64,000 bases of DNA from Onchidella celtica (taxonomy: Eukaryota > Mollusca > Gastropoda > Systellommatophora > Onchidiidae), in assembly GCA_963931925.1 (NCBI GenBank), contig OZ007576.1, positions 16,252,802-16,316,801 on the forward strand, written 5' to 3'. Below are positions 47,630 to 58,850 of the stretch, piece by piece; the first letter of the stretch is position 1, and the number at the start of each line of letters is the position of its first letter. The position numbers were made by a program, and so were the translations under genes. Below the pieces are notes generated by a model that did not search any database, was not told where the DNA came from, and saw only the letters and a list, made by a program, of their open reading frames with translations.

Positions 47630-47860
47630 CATGGTTATGTCCATGCTGCCGCACCACGAGGTCGGCTTCCGTCTTGACCTTCTCTGCTCGGAGTGGGCGA
47701 TGGAGCAACGAGCCTTTGTCCCTACGTTTTGCTTTGAGCTCGGTCTAGGCTGTTTGTCTGTCTCCTGTCTTTGCTGACTCGCCGACTGATTCGAATGATT
47801 TTGATTCATATAACCTCCTGTCGTCGACTGACTCGAATCGCGAGTCGCTCCTGCCGCCAC
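47630..47860 (-). other. Open minus-strand frame inside the 1.6-kb element
   Basis: The frame reads GATRDSSQSTTGGYMNQNHS and NQSASQQRQETDKQPRPSSK, then NVGTKARCSIAHSEQRRSRR, which looks like disordered Gln/Ser-rich protein sequence. The underlying DNA is GC-richer than its surroundings and partly built from repeated gattcgagtcagtcg-type motifs. It could be a captured host exon fragment or a repeat-driven chance frame. There is no clear start or stop context. Confidence 0.25.
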
Positions 47861-48154
47861 TGGCTTGCCGACAACTAATTCTAAGATCGCGATTTAAATC
47901 AAACGAACTAAATTTAGACCAATAATAACTCCACACGTTTAGTGATGACGTAGTACACTATCTTCCCTACCTATGCAAAGTGCATAGGGAGGGAATATCT
48001 TCCCTCCCTATGCACTTCCATAAACTTTCTCTCCATCCCGGCATGCTATAAGAAGAGGCTTGGCGTTGGAGTGTATGAGCTCAGATGGACACTGCAGAAA
48101 GCCCAGAAGGACGTAGAGAAAGTAAACAAAGAGGTCGCCTGTGAGAAATTGTAC

Positions 48155-48216
48155 TGCAGAATAAGAGAGAGAGAGAGACTGAGAGAGTAAGAGAGAGAGG
48201 AGAGAGAGGAGGTGGG
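48155..48216. repeat. GA-rich microsatellite
   Basis: Interrupted GA repeats run over about 60 bp with small changes (gagactgagagagtaagagag). It is an ordinary simple repeat. Confidence 0.9.
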
Positions 48217-51200
48217 GAGCATGAGATTACGCGAGAAATACCACTGGTGGCTATTTGAAAATAAATGTACTGGGATGAAGGACGAATACTGTTCATGTTC
48301 TTCCGCGTTCAATCTTCACCATTATATAATAAATAATACCATTTGTACCTAACAATAACATTCACACGACCAGCTCCACTGCCTGACAGCGACTTACGTA
48401 ATGCTCGCCGCATGCTGAAATTCTCTTCCCAATCCCAGCCTCTCTCTCACAGAGATCACAACCAGATCTACGTCGCCACAATGAACCCAAAGGCACGAGG
48501 GTAAAAAAGACCAGCACAGGAATTTTGGGAAGGGAGTACCCGGTGAGTCAATCTGTGCACAAACATGTGAGTGGAGAAAGTAGACAGAAAAATGAAGGCT
48601 GTGTGGGGAATCCCGACAGAAGAAAAGGAAGAATGGTGGAAAATTAGAATGGCAAACTGAGCGAAGAAGAAACATTGGTTATATAACAATTGCGGTAACA
48701 GACTTCGCAGCTGCCTTTCTGCATATTTCTTGTGTCTGATGTTGCATTTCTTGTACTATAAAGATATGTTTAGCAAAAACTGAGGAGGGAAGGACAGAAA
48801 TCTAAAACAATTCTACGAGATAAAAATTTCTTTTTTTTTTTTCGCTGTTTCCCTCCTGCTATCCTCGGCCTCCGTGGAGACTGACTCATGTACATGTAAT
48901 TCTTTCCTGAACTTTCAAGGTCCATGGACCTGGCTCTAAATATTTCCGTCTTGCATATGCCATGCGCTAAACAAACGGCTCACCTTTCCTCACATGTGTA
49001 TGCTAAAACAAACAATCAAGAAAAGGGAGACCCTGGAGCGGGGTGGGAAGGGCACGTGCAAAAATAGCAGCTCAAGCATCTGTCAGGTAAGGTTCGCACC
49101 TGGGGCTTAACACACATTATACATTCTCACATCGATCCACAAACATCTGCCTTAACCTTCAGATTTTCACCCTATTCTTTTCTCGCAATTATTTTCCTGC
49201 ATCACGCTTAGCAAACTACACAAATACAAAACACTGCAATTACTCGGAGCTTCTGCTCAAACACCTAAAATGCCCGCACTCTTAGGCAACAATGGAACAC
49301 AGTGTTTTTAAAAGTGAATTGGAATCTCTACTTTAACTTAAGTGACTTTGGGGGGGGGGGGGGTGTCTCATCCCCCTCGGAAAAAAATGCCACACAGAGA
49401 TCTTGCACATATATACAGTGTAGACATGTATAATATATTTTTTTTTACATCGCGAATCTCTTGAAGTCTTTTACTAGTTCTCAAGGCCCACGTACCTGGA
49501 TTATTTTTTACGGGGAAAAAAAATTACAGAAAAGAGGAACTCTGCTTCTCAATATTGGAACTCCTAACATCTGAAGGAAAGTCTCGGGGGGGGGGGGGGT
49601 GGATTTTTAAAAAGTCTGTTTTCCTGCAAAGAACTCACCAATGCCGATATAATGTAGGTCAAACGCGTCTGCCTAACAGCGACAGTAAGGCTAAAAGCTT
49701 CTTCCAGTGCTGAATGTGTCATTACAGAACGAGGTTCAGGTGAGGATTCACGTATGTGAGGCCATTAGTAGACTGGTGTATTCATGAATAGGACTGGTTT
49801 GCAACAAGATAAACCTTGGGCCAATAGACGTGGTAACGTGGTAAACTGAATACGACACTGAATGAATTTGAAGAATGTGCCTCGCTGCGCTTGCAAACAG
49901 AAGATCCCTCTACGTGATAAACACCAACTTGACAGAAGCGCAGATTGTCTCCATTGAAACCACAATTAATGTCACAATGAGAAACACATTTCCTGCACCT
50001 TAAAATTTTCACATTGTATTCAAACCATTTTCGGGTCCTATTATCGCTTCGCCTTCATCAAAAAAAATCTAGTTACAAAAGTACAAAGAGATGACCCAAA
50101 GTCACCAATTATTGAAAACCAACAAAAAGATACAAAGATGGTTATCTTGGTCTTTCTTTGGAAGTAGATCTAAGACTATGAGAGAAAATTATAAGAGAGC
50201 TGAGTCTGTCACACAGGAATGCGAAGAGTAACATTAAGTCTGCTTCTAGTCGTCTCCTGGGACTTGAATGCACCATCAAATTTGGAAGATGTTAAGGACG
50301 AAAAGAAGAAGGAGAAAAAATGCATTTCAAAGGAAAGATTACCTTTGTTGCCAACAGCTGCCTTCCTGTCGCTTTCCTAGAGCATACATGTAAACAAACA
50401 TACGGGATGGCTTGCTACGAAGTAGCCGACACGTGTAACATTTGTTTCTCTGGCCAAGCTTGGCTTTCAGTTTAGGGATCACAAAGCCAGAAAAGGTGCT
50501 CTACTAATGCCAGCGTTAAGAAGGACACGGAGGTGAAGAGAGTTTAAAAAAAAAAAAAAGGCAAATGAACTGGATGTGGATGAACGTGCAATCTTTGACA
50601 ACATTCAACTAAGTAGCAATACATGGCTAGAAAGAGAAAAGAGAGACAGTCGCAGTTCACGGGAAGGGAATGTTTGTATTGACCACCTCTCTGTATTATT
50701 CCCTCTCTATTTCTCCACGAAATAAAAATGACAACAGAATAGAACACAAAACACTGCCAATTACCCATCAAGATATGATTAATATGAAACAGTATAAGGA
50801 TTCATGCAGCTGTACTGATTGTTTTCTTCAACTTCTATGTTAACAAACAGCGGACATAAAAGGTCGGGTTGAATTTCCTCAATGCAATAGGTGAAGAAAG
50901 GTAATTAGATTTACCCGAACTAGCTTTAAACAAATCTTGAAAACACAGACCGCACTACCCATGTGTTGTTTGTTTACAAGAGTAGAGGCATTCATGGCAT
51001 TCGGCCACTAGGCTCCGCACTTCAACGATTGCAATCTCCGAGAAAGAAAGACAGCGGGTGCTTTTACGTAATGCTGCCAGAAGATCTTAACCTATAATTT
51101 CCACCCGACTTCGGCTGGATAGAGGGCTGTGCTACCACTTTCCTACCCAAACATACACACACACGTTCAGAAAAGGGTTTTCAAGCTCTTCAACATTAAC

Positions 51201-52044
51201 TCCATGAACCAACATATTTTTGTTCAACTCGCAAATGAAAACCACAATATCATGTTTTTCTGTTAGTAGGACTTCAATAACATGCACACATGACATATGA
51301 TTAAACACACCTGCAACCTACCAGTCCCAGTCTGCACCCGCACGCATGTACACACATTTAAACATGCCCTCTCTCCCATATATCTGATTCTGTCGTCTAT
51401 TCAAATCTGTCCATCATTGACAACAATGTTTATTCAAATAGATCTCGTCTGACACCCACACTGACAGATCATGGAAAAGTACACAGAAAAAATTAAAATG
51501 CCCTACAAATGAAAGAAGTCCCAATGCCATCAATTCACACATTTGACAACCACTGCAAGGAAAACTATGCCAAAAATGCACGGACTGTAGGTAATTTCCC
51601 CAAATACACAGGTTGCAGAGGTCAAGTTCTCCTGTGTGGGAAACACTGTATGGACACAAACTGTTGTGGAATACTCAACCACTGGGCATTTGTTCATAAG
51701 AAATCAAATCTACACAATTTATAGGATAATATAAAAACTCACTCTGAAAACAAGAATCTTCCCAAAAACTCCAGTCTTATCTGCTTTACAGAAACTGCAT
51801 CTGACGTAATTGTAAACAGTTGTTTTCTGTTTTGGTTTTTTCGGCAAAGTGTTTGATTTTTCAGATGACAAATTAGTTCAATCAGCAGGGAATAATCATT
51901 CAAACATGCAACACTGACCAAAGACATGAGCAATACAAATTGCATCATTGCATTCAAACAAATTTTCAAAAGGATGTAGTTCACAGGTTATTTCTGTTGT
52001 TGTTGCGGGAAGGCCATAGTAATAGAAAAGGCATGGATATGAAT

Positions 52045-52122
52045 AAAATGGCATCAACAGTATTCAAAGGTGAATTTATTAACAAAATGGCATCAACAGT
52101 ATCAAAATGTGAATTTTTCAAC
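52045..52122. repeat. 39-bp tandem duplication
   Basis: Units 52045-52083 and 52084-52122 both begin aaaatggcatcaacagtat and differ at a handful of positions. It is a local duplication with no known role. Confidence 0.88.
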
Positions 52123-53631
52123 AGTTCAGATGGTTTCAAGATTATTTCATAAAAAGAAAAAAATCAATGTTCTGCCTCTAGTTTCTTGCAAATATTTGAA
52201 ATTAGCAGTGTCAGTAATTCTCTTCTACTTTAAATTTAATATTATTATCAACACCAGAAAATTTATTCCCTTTATAAAAATCAAAATTCAGGTCCTTTGG
52301 TTCACTTGTTACTTTTGTTTTTCATTCTTGTCCACTCTTGCTAGTTCAATTCAACCTGACTAAGTAGCAAGAAATCTTCTGAAATATTAAAATTCAATTA
52401 AAATTCAAACTGCAGACCTGGAAATGCTGGTTCTTCATGTGATAAACTGAAGTGTACATGTAATAATGACAGTATCTCACACAAATTCTAACACTGATTT
52501 CCTATGATTTAAAAATTAAAGGGGCACTTCACTGTATGGGGGGCTGGTAAAAGTAAAAGTGTGCTACACCCAGGGGTGTTTATATTTGACTTCAGTAAAC
52601 AGATGTTATCAAATTTTCAGTTTTCCTATCGTGTATCATCAATTAATGCGCCCAACCTGACTCCTCGCTCACAATAAACGGACAGTGTGATTTAACAATC
52701 AAATTCGCTTAAATCATGCATAAAGCTTCACATTATCAAGGTGCACAGTACCCATTTTATGAACATGTTCAATTATAACCACTTGACATATACGTTTCAT
52801 CAGTCTGTACATTAAGTCATTATGCTGTCAGTCTCATCACTGACACACCAGGGCATCTATACAGTCATTCAAATAAAGTGTGAATCTCATTTAAAGCTTA
52901 ATATCTTCATAATGCCTTTCTCTACTGCAAACAAAGTGCTCTCAACAATGAACTTAATTGTAAAATATTAATACTATTTTGTACTAAGAAGAAAAGACAG
53001 GCACTGATACAGTAATTAGCAAATAGAAAATGACAGCATGAAGAACTGATAGACAGAACAGACAGTACTGGATACAGAATCATAAATTATGGGTTCTAGA
53101 AACTCTTCTTTTTTTTGCAAAAGATCAATCTAATTATAATCCTTTACACTGTGTTCATGAAAATTTTGAACAGAATTACAGAAGTAATAAATGTATTCCC
53201 AAAATAATTATTTACCCAATTGAACACAAGAAAACGGCTGATATCTGTGACAGGCCAACGAGACAAATTTCAGTATTTTGATGAGAAACATGAACAAAAT
53301 ATGTCAGATCAACAGAAACATCTGTTTCCACCAAAATGTTAAGATTATTTAATTCCCAACTAACTCTTCCTAATTTTTCTGCTTTGTCAGTTTTACATTT
53401 GACATCATTTTCTTTGTATTCAATTATTATTTAGACATTATTATATGTCACTTTTCTGACTAAACAGAAATGAACATTAACAATTTCAACAAAAGGCGCT
53501 GAAACACTGAAATTTTCTGGTCTCATTTCACTTAAATTTCATGCATGATCATTATCTAATCATGGTTTATAATACATAATCATATTATGTGCGCAATGCT
53601 ATTTTCTAACCAATATGAAATCATTAGAACG

Positions 53632-54011
53632 TTAAAAATGTATCACTGTGATTGTGATCATCAAGTCTGTCGTAATATTTTTCTGACCCTGTCTAACTGA
53701 GTTCTGTTCATATTTCCATTTCAATGGTGCTGGGTGTCCTTGAATTGTGGTGATAGTGGGATTTACACACGCCCTCCCACCCCACCTGTGTTGTGTGGCA
53801 TGTGCAATTAGTAGCTGCAAAACACTTGGTAATAATTGATTTCTGAATTCTTGTTCATCCATTTCAGACTTTCAGTTCCTTTAGCAATGTGGGCTACTTG
53901 GGCACCAATTTTCATATCAGAGTATTCACAATTCTGTGAGTAGGTTAACTCACGTTCCATGAATAACTGTGCACTAGTTCTATAATGCCAAGCATACAAG
54001 TCAGACCCCAT
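53632..54011 (-). pseudogene. Possible decayed coding fragment, unknown family
   Basis: Two overlapping minus-strand frames read as if one protein were broken by a frameshift: MGSDLYAWHYRTSAQLFMER, with SQNCEYSDMKIGAQVAHIAK, and then in the next frame MDEQEFRNQLLPSVLQLLIA and VNPTITTIQGHPAPLKWKYE. Composition is protein-like and the frames overlap at KWM. I do not recognise the family. It may be a remnant of a DNA-transposon gene near the MITE at 54302, or chance. Confidence 0.25.
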
Positions 54012-54301
54012 GGCACTGATAATGCTGATATTTATTTATTTCACCCTTTCCTGTTTAACCCGGCCTCAAGATATGGCCACGATTTGTTCAACCTGGCTGA
54101 ATTCAGCTTTATCTATGATGCCCGCCATGTGTTCAACCTGACCATATCCAGCTGGCCAGCGTCTCCTAGTTTTGTATACAATTTTAAAAGGAAGAACAGT
54201 GTATGAATAGCTATAAATAGTAAATGACATTACCAGATAATCTTCAGATGCCCGCTGACCCAGTCTGAACCAAAAAGCGTGAGTGCGACCTACAAGTAAT
54301 A

Positions 54302-54904
54302 TGTGAGCGAGCCTCACAAACCTCAACGGAAGTCGCATTTTTCAGTTTTGACTTATGAATATCACCGTAAAATATGAAATCTCAAATTTAATGTGGTGTA
54401 AAAATTATTGCAATGCTCCTTTGCATCGCAAAGTTATGGCTATTTATAGACACCAACCCCATGGTAAAAAAACGGAAGCAAACTTCCAAGAAAATCGCCA
54501 TTAAAGATGGCGGAGTGATTTTCGCTTTCGGTGAGATGGGTGGTTTTACTATCTTGTAATTAAACTACGGCTTTGAAATTTTGTATGTCTATGCCAATAT
54601 AAATGATACATGTCGTGTGAAAAGTTTGTGACGATAGGCTTATTAATTTTGAAGTTATCAAGAGTTCAATGAACCCCATTACTGAAGTGATATTCGATGA
54701 CAAAGGCAAAATTAAAGGCATTAAAAGCAATATTTAGAAGCTGCTTTGAGACCTAATATTTTCATAAAATGCAGAAAAATAGTTGAACTTCAAGTTCTGA
54801 CCAAAATATAAAAATCGTTGAAAAATCGCATATTTGTGTTTCACCGCGATTTTCTCCGTTTGGTCCAGTGCGACTTCCGTTGAGGTTTGTGGGGCTCGCT
54901 CACA
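54302..54904. mobile_element. 603-bp MITE with 36-bp terminal inverted repeats
   Basis: The left end TGTGAGCGAGCCTCACAAAC and onward (54302-54337) is complementary to 54869-54904 with one mismatch over about 36 bp. TA stands on both outer sides (alternatively a 4-bp ATAT if the ends are shifted by one), so a TA-duplicating superfamily such as Tc1/mariner is possible. The AT-rich interior has no open frame. Confidence 0.82.
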
Positions 54905-55500
54905 TATGTATTATGGTCATCCAACAGGCCCGTTCCTCCCCTCTAAGCCTATGCCTATAATAATAAGTAATAATGCTGCTAGTGATCTCAATGGATGCAA
55001 ACACAACACTGATGTCACACTGCAATTACCATTACCAGTGACTGCACCTAATGCAAGGTGTCAGATGAATGCATGTCAGTGATGTCAGCGCCATATATGT
55101 GCATAATCACGCTCATAATACCCAGAAAACATATTTTTAATGAAAGAAAATCCATCCAAAGTAGAGTGTCCAGAGCACTTCTGTGAACTTACACCAGACC
55201 ACTAAATCACAAATGGAGAAAACTGTAGGGTCACATATTTACCTTTGAACTCAAGATGGAAGTTGTGGGGACACAAAATTTTGGAAAATTATCCAAGGCA
55301 AAATACAAGCTTAGACAGCAGTCAATATATTCTGATGTGGTGTTGTGATGTCTTGGATATAACGTCACAAAACGTGGATTAGTCACAAAAACACTGGTAA
55401 ATGAAAACTGTATGGAAAAACAAATATTGACCGCACCTAGTGCATTGACTATATAACAATTTTATGAAAATCCGTCAAAAATTGTAAAAGTTCTCCTGCC

Positions 55501-55740
55501 AGATAGATCTAGATCTAGAGTCTAGTCTAGATCTAGCCATACTAAGTTACTATGGATTCCAGAATCTGTTTTGGTATAAATGATTTGCATCTATTTTTCT
55601 GCGCGCAGTAACAGCACAGTGCTTACTCATTCTGTGTTAGTCAATGAAAAATTTAAATAGATCTTGATCTCTAGTCTAGCATTAGACTTTTAGAGACTTT
55701 ACTGTCTTTTGAGTCTAGATTTGCACTAGTCTAGTCTAGG
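55501..55740. repeat. CTAGA/TCTAG-rich simple repeat region
   Basis: Two clusters (55501-55536 and about 55663-55740) are built from interleaved tctaga, gtctag and agatct words, almost all palindromic. They are degenerate simple sequence with no coding role seen. Confidence 0.75.
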
Positions 55741-56083
55741 CCCAAATAACACGAAGTCCTTAGTCACCTTTGCACTGCATTCAATGATATTACTACAGTC
55801 CCAAGGTCCGTTTGCGTATGCAATGTGTACATTGGTATCTGGAAGGGATCTTCCTAAGTAAACTTTGATCATTCCCAGCGTACACAGCCCCACTCTGTTT
55901 TCTGATCTTTGAATATGTGCCAAGTGTCAAGCTAGGTGGGCAGGAGGGGGAGGGGAGGTGGCATTGGCTGCGAACATAAGATGGATTTCGACGAAATACT
56001 TTGTTCTGTGTCCGACTGATATGAATGTACGGCACTGTACTATTACAAAATGAGGCAGTTTTGTATAGTAATGTCACACTTAC

Positions 56084-56179
56084 CCATAAGGTAACCACTG
56101 GTTCTGATATAACTTTTTCGAGTGGGCCTTGCAGAAGATCATAGTCTCCCAATTCAGGATATGGCAGGACGTGAATCAT
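56084..56179 (-). CDS. Candidate first coding exon of an unidentified gene
   Basis: From an ATG at 56179 the minus strand reads MIHVLPYPELGDYDLLQGPL, then EKVISEPVVTLW, and ends at a strong donor TGG|GTAAGT after exactly 32 codons (phase 0). Just upstream is a CpG-containing, CT-rich promoter-like region. A possible next exon in phase 0 starts near 55891 after an ag and reads SGAVYAGNDQSLLRKIPSRY, but its donor is unclear. I do not recognise the protein. No further exons were found to the left. Confidence 0.4.
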
Positions 56180-56290
56180 TTACGCATGCGCAACCCAGAT
56201 AAAATACCTGTCCCAGAACAGGAAGTAGCTCCTCCCCCGTAGTCCCGTTCCCAGTTCATTTCACTCGTTCCGTCCCTCTCTCTTAATTAA
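56180..56290 (-). promoter_or_regulatory. Promoter-like region with NRF-1 and ETS-type motifs
   Basis: Directly upstream of the candidate start codon lie ACGCATGCGCA (56182-56192, an NRF-1-like palindrome), CAGGAAGT (56219-56226, ETS core) and a CTCCTCCCCC box (about 56230-56239), followed by a CT-rich stretch. This combination is typical of TATA-less housekeeping promoters in animals. The direction is inferred from the exon candidate. Confidence 0.45.
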
Positions 56291-57075
56291 TTTTCTTTTT
56301 CCGTCGTCTTGTGCCTGTTTCTCTTTTCCATTCCCCCTCCCCCGTCTTCTTCCCTCTGCTTTCCATCATTAATGAATGAACAGCACTTTTATATCCACGC
56401 AGTGTCTTTTGAGCGTTGATTCTCTTTTCAGTGACCTTATTTTATATGTACCATAATATATGTTCTCCTGCCAAACTGATTTTCCACTACAACAACAGCA
56501 ATAACTAATTTCTAATCAAAATGTGTTGATTTTAACACACATGGGCAAGGTCGATGTATCTGAAGCTGCATTTTCCCCTAAATTTCTAAAAAAAAGAAAA
56601 AAAAGCAACAAACAAAAAAACAAAAACATTTTGCCGTCTTTGGTAGACAGTTCGTCCGCTCTTTATTGCATTAAAGTGTTTTTCCGGTCTTCAAATTTAT
56701 ATCTGACCTAATCTTCCATCCATGTCCATAATTCGTCTCAACTTAATTTATTTTATCCTCTTTTATCATCTATATCGGCTATAGTGAATAGGTCGAGCTA
56801 GTGTTGGGCCTTCTTCACTGTTCTGCAATTCATTATGGTAGGCCCTCATTAGGCTTTATATCAAACGGATCCGCGGAAGTCTTCTCTCCTCTCCCTCCAT
56901 CTATTTTAAGTGATATTTTGAACTACAATTGTCTACTGTCTTTGCCAGAAACCTCTTCTGTAATTACTGTCACAGGCCTATCTAAAACAGCATTTCGTGC
57001 ACTAAGCGTATGTACAGGCTACATGTACCGGTGTAGCAGGCCAGACTATACCCCCGCCAGACTATACCCGGGGTT

Positions 57076-57129
57076 AAACTGGCCTAGCCCAGAATATGCC
57101 CCGGGGTATATTCTGGGCTAGGCCAGTTT
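57076..57129. repeat. Near-perfect 54-bp palindrome in the left end of the foldback element
   Basis: Two 27-base arms meet without a loop at 57102/57103 (centre CCCCGGGG) and differ at one pair (57098). The arm reads AAACTGGCCTAGCCCAGAAT and onward to CCCC. It would extrude readily as a cruciform. Confidence 0.95.
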
Positions 57130-58439
57130 ATACCCCGGGGCATACTTTGGGCTAGGCCAGACTATACCCCCCCCAGTCCAGATTATACCCCCTACATTTT
57201 TTTGAAAACAAGTCAAGACCACAGTTTATTTCAACTTTAGTTTAAATTGTTCATTATCTCTGTCATCACTTATCACATTGAAGCATACATTCTTGGCTGT
57301 TGTAAATTATGATACATTTAAGAGAAAATAAACATGCAGTAAAAAGCATTGATATACAAAAGGTTTGAAAACCCATTCAAATTGATATGATTAGACTTTA
57401 ACACTAATTTTACTTGTGTCCGTTGGTAATTGGTATGATTATTGTTTTTTTGTTTTTTTTTACAATTAGTTGTCCATGAGTTAAACATAATTATATTGTA
57501 TTTTTTTGTTTGGCACCACTGACATATACTTAGTGGCAAGGTGTGAAATAATTATAAAACTCTTAAGTGTAAAGTCATCTGAATTTTATTTCTAATTTTT
57601 GAAAATCAGAATTGTGCTTGATATGTCAGAACAATTAGATCTACATATAAAGTTACAATAATGCAGAGAGAAAAGGCCGAGAAAGAACACACAGAGAAAA
57701 CAACAACAACATTTTAACAACTGAACTGACAGATGGTGCAATTCCATCATCCAGCAAACATTAAATACTTCACACAAAACTAAAAATACATACTAAACTT
57801 TTTTCACATCATGAACTTAACCTGTCCTAATCCACCTGAGACGTTACAGGATGCTAACCAGTAACATACAGTAATAAAAATAAGAACACGAAATCATCTT
57901 ATTTACTCTTGAAAATAAAGTGAATATAATCAATATCAGAACCATCATCATCATTATCTTGGAATATTATAAAGATAAGAGGGAATGTAAAAATGACCCA
58001 CACATCATTCTAAAATCTATAAGCAGCAGTGTGTACCAATTACATGTATGTGTAAAACATGTGTTCAATCTTTTCAACTATTCAAGTAGAACTGGACAGA
58101 AAGCTTTAGTAAAGTAGCTTTGATAATCGTGAAAACTGACAGATTAAATCCATTGAGACAACAGTGCCTTGCAGAAAGTAATTACAGTATGTTACGGCAA
58201 AAATTCGATGGGTCATGTTGCGTTAATATTTCTTGTTAGTAAATTCTTTGATAGCTTATTTGTAGAAAGGTATACATTTCATGTAGCTGATGGTTTAAGG
58301 CACTGGATTAGTTTGCAGGGCATTTGAAGGATTGCAACCATGTGTTATAGTGAATTTAATAAAGGCGTGTCACTTGCGAGTGAAATAAAATTTTAAAAAC
58401 TTAATGTTGTATCCTGGAATATTTTGCCTGAATATGTTA

Positions 58440-58850
58440 GTATAATCTGGACTGGTGGAATATAGTTTGGCCTAAACACCATAGTTTATTTCAATCAAAG
58501 TTTAATTCATTTTTTTATCACTGTCAACGGGCACCATAGTAATACATACATACATACATTCTTGACTTCCGTAAATCATAATACAATTCAAAGGAAGAAA
58601 CATGCATTATTATGTATTGATATGCTATGGGGTGAATACCCATTCAAACTGATATGATTCAACTGTAACCCTCATTTCACTCACGTTCGTTGGCATGTAG
58701 TTTTTGTAGTTTGTTGCCCATGAGTAAAATTTGCACTGTATTCTTTGTTTGGCAGTGACATACACTTAGTCGCAATGGATGAAATAATTAACACACTCAT
58801 AAAAATGAAGTCATTTTGGAGTATTTTTGTGTGCGAATACACAGTTGTTA
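58440..58850. repeat. Third, direct copy of arm sequence in the foldback spacer
   Basis: The segment begins with a terminal-module piece (tataatctggactgg, then atagtttggcct) and continues with sequence parallel to 57205-57600: accatagtttatttcaa, cattcttg, aaacatgca, gaatacccattcaaa, and gcagtgacatacacttag. It has the same orientation as the left arm and is more diverged than the termini, so it is probably an older nested or duplicated arm. Confidence 0.8.

Larger units (their letters stand above)
46419..48019. mobile_element. 1.6-kb TIR element with 9-bp target duplication and 37-bp subterminal repeats
   Basis: The left end GGAAGTGCATAGGTAGGGAA (46419) is mirrored by the complement at the right end, 25 bp in all with one mismatch. 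The perfect 9-bp duplication ATAAACTTT flanks it (46410-46418 and 48020-48028). A 9-bp duplication is typical of Mutator-like elements, which is the likely superfamily, though no transposase is present. The left subterminal region is a tandem array of 37-bp units carrying the end motif; a shorter inverted cluster of the same motif is at 47960-48019. The interior holds a dispersed repeat and an open minus-strand frame. Confidence 0.88.
48029..54301. other. Unassigned non-coding region
   Basis: No gene was recognised. It contains a GA-rich microsatellite (48155-48216), a strong minus-strand donor-like site at 48398/48397 (TAC|GTAAGT) and another near 49641 (TTG|GTGAGT) that could belong to non-coding first exons, poly-G runs at 49350-49363 and 49586-49599, and a 39-bp tandem pair at 52045-52122. 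Confidence 0.45.

Noticed and set aside
47292-47777. 161-codon plus-strand frame
   Set aside because: It crosses the dispersed repeat and a poly-C run inside the 1.6-kb element and has no protein-like conservation.
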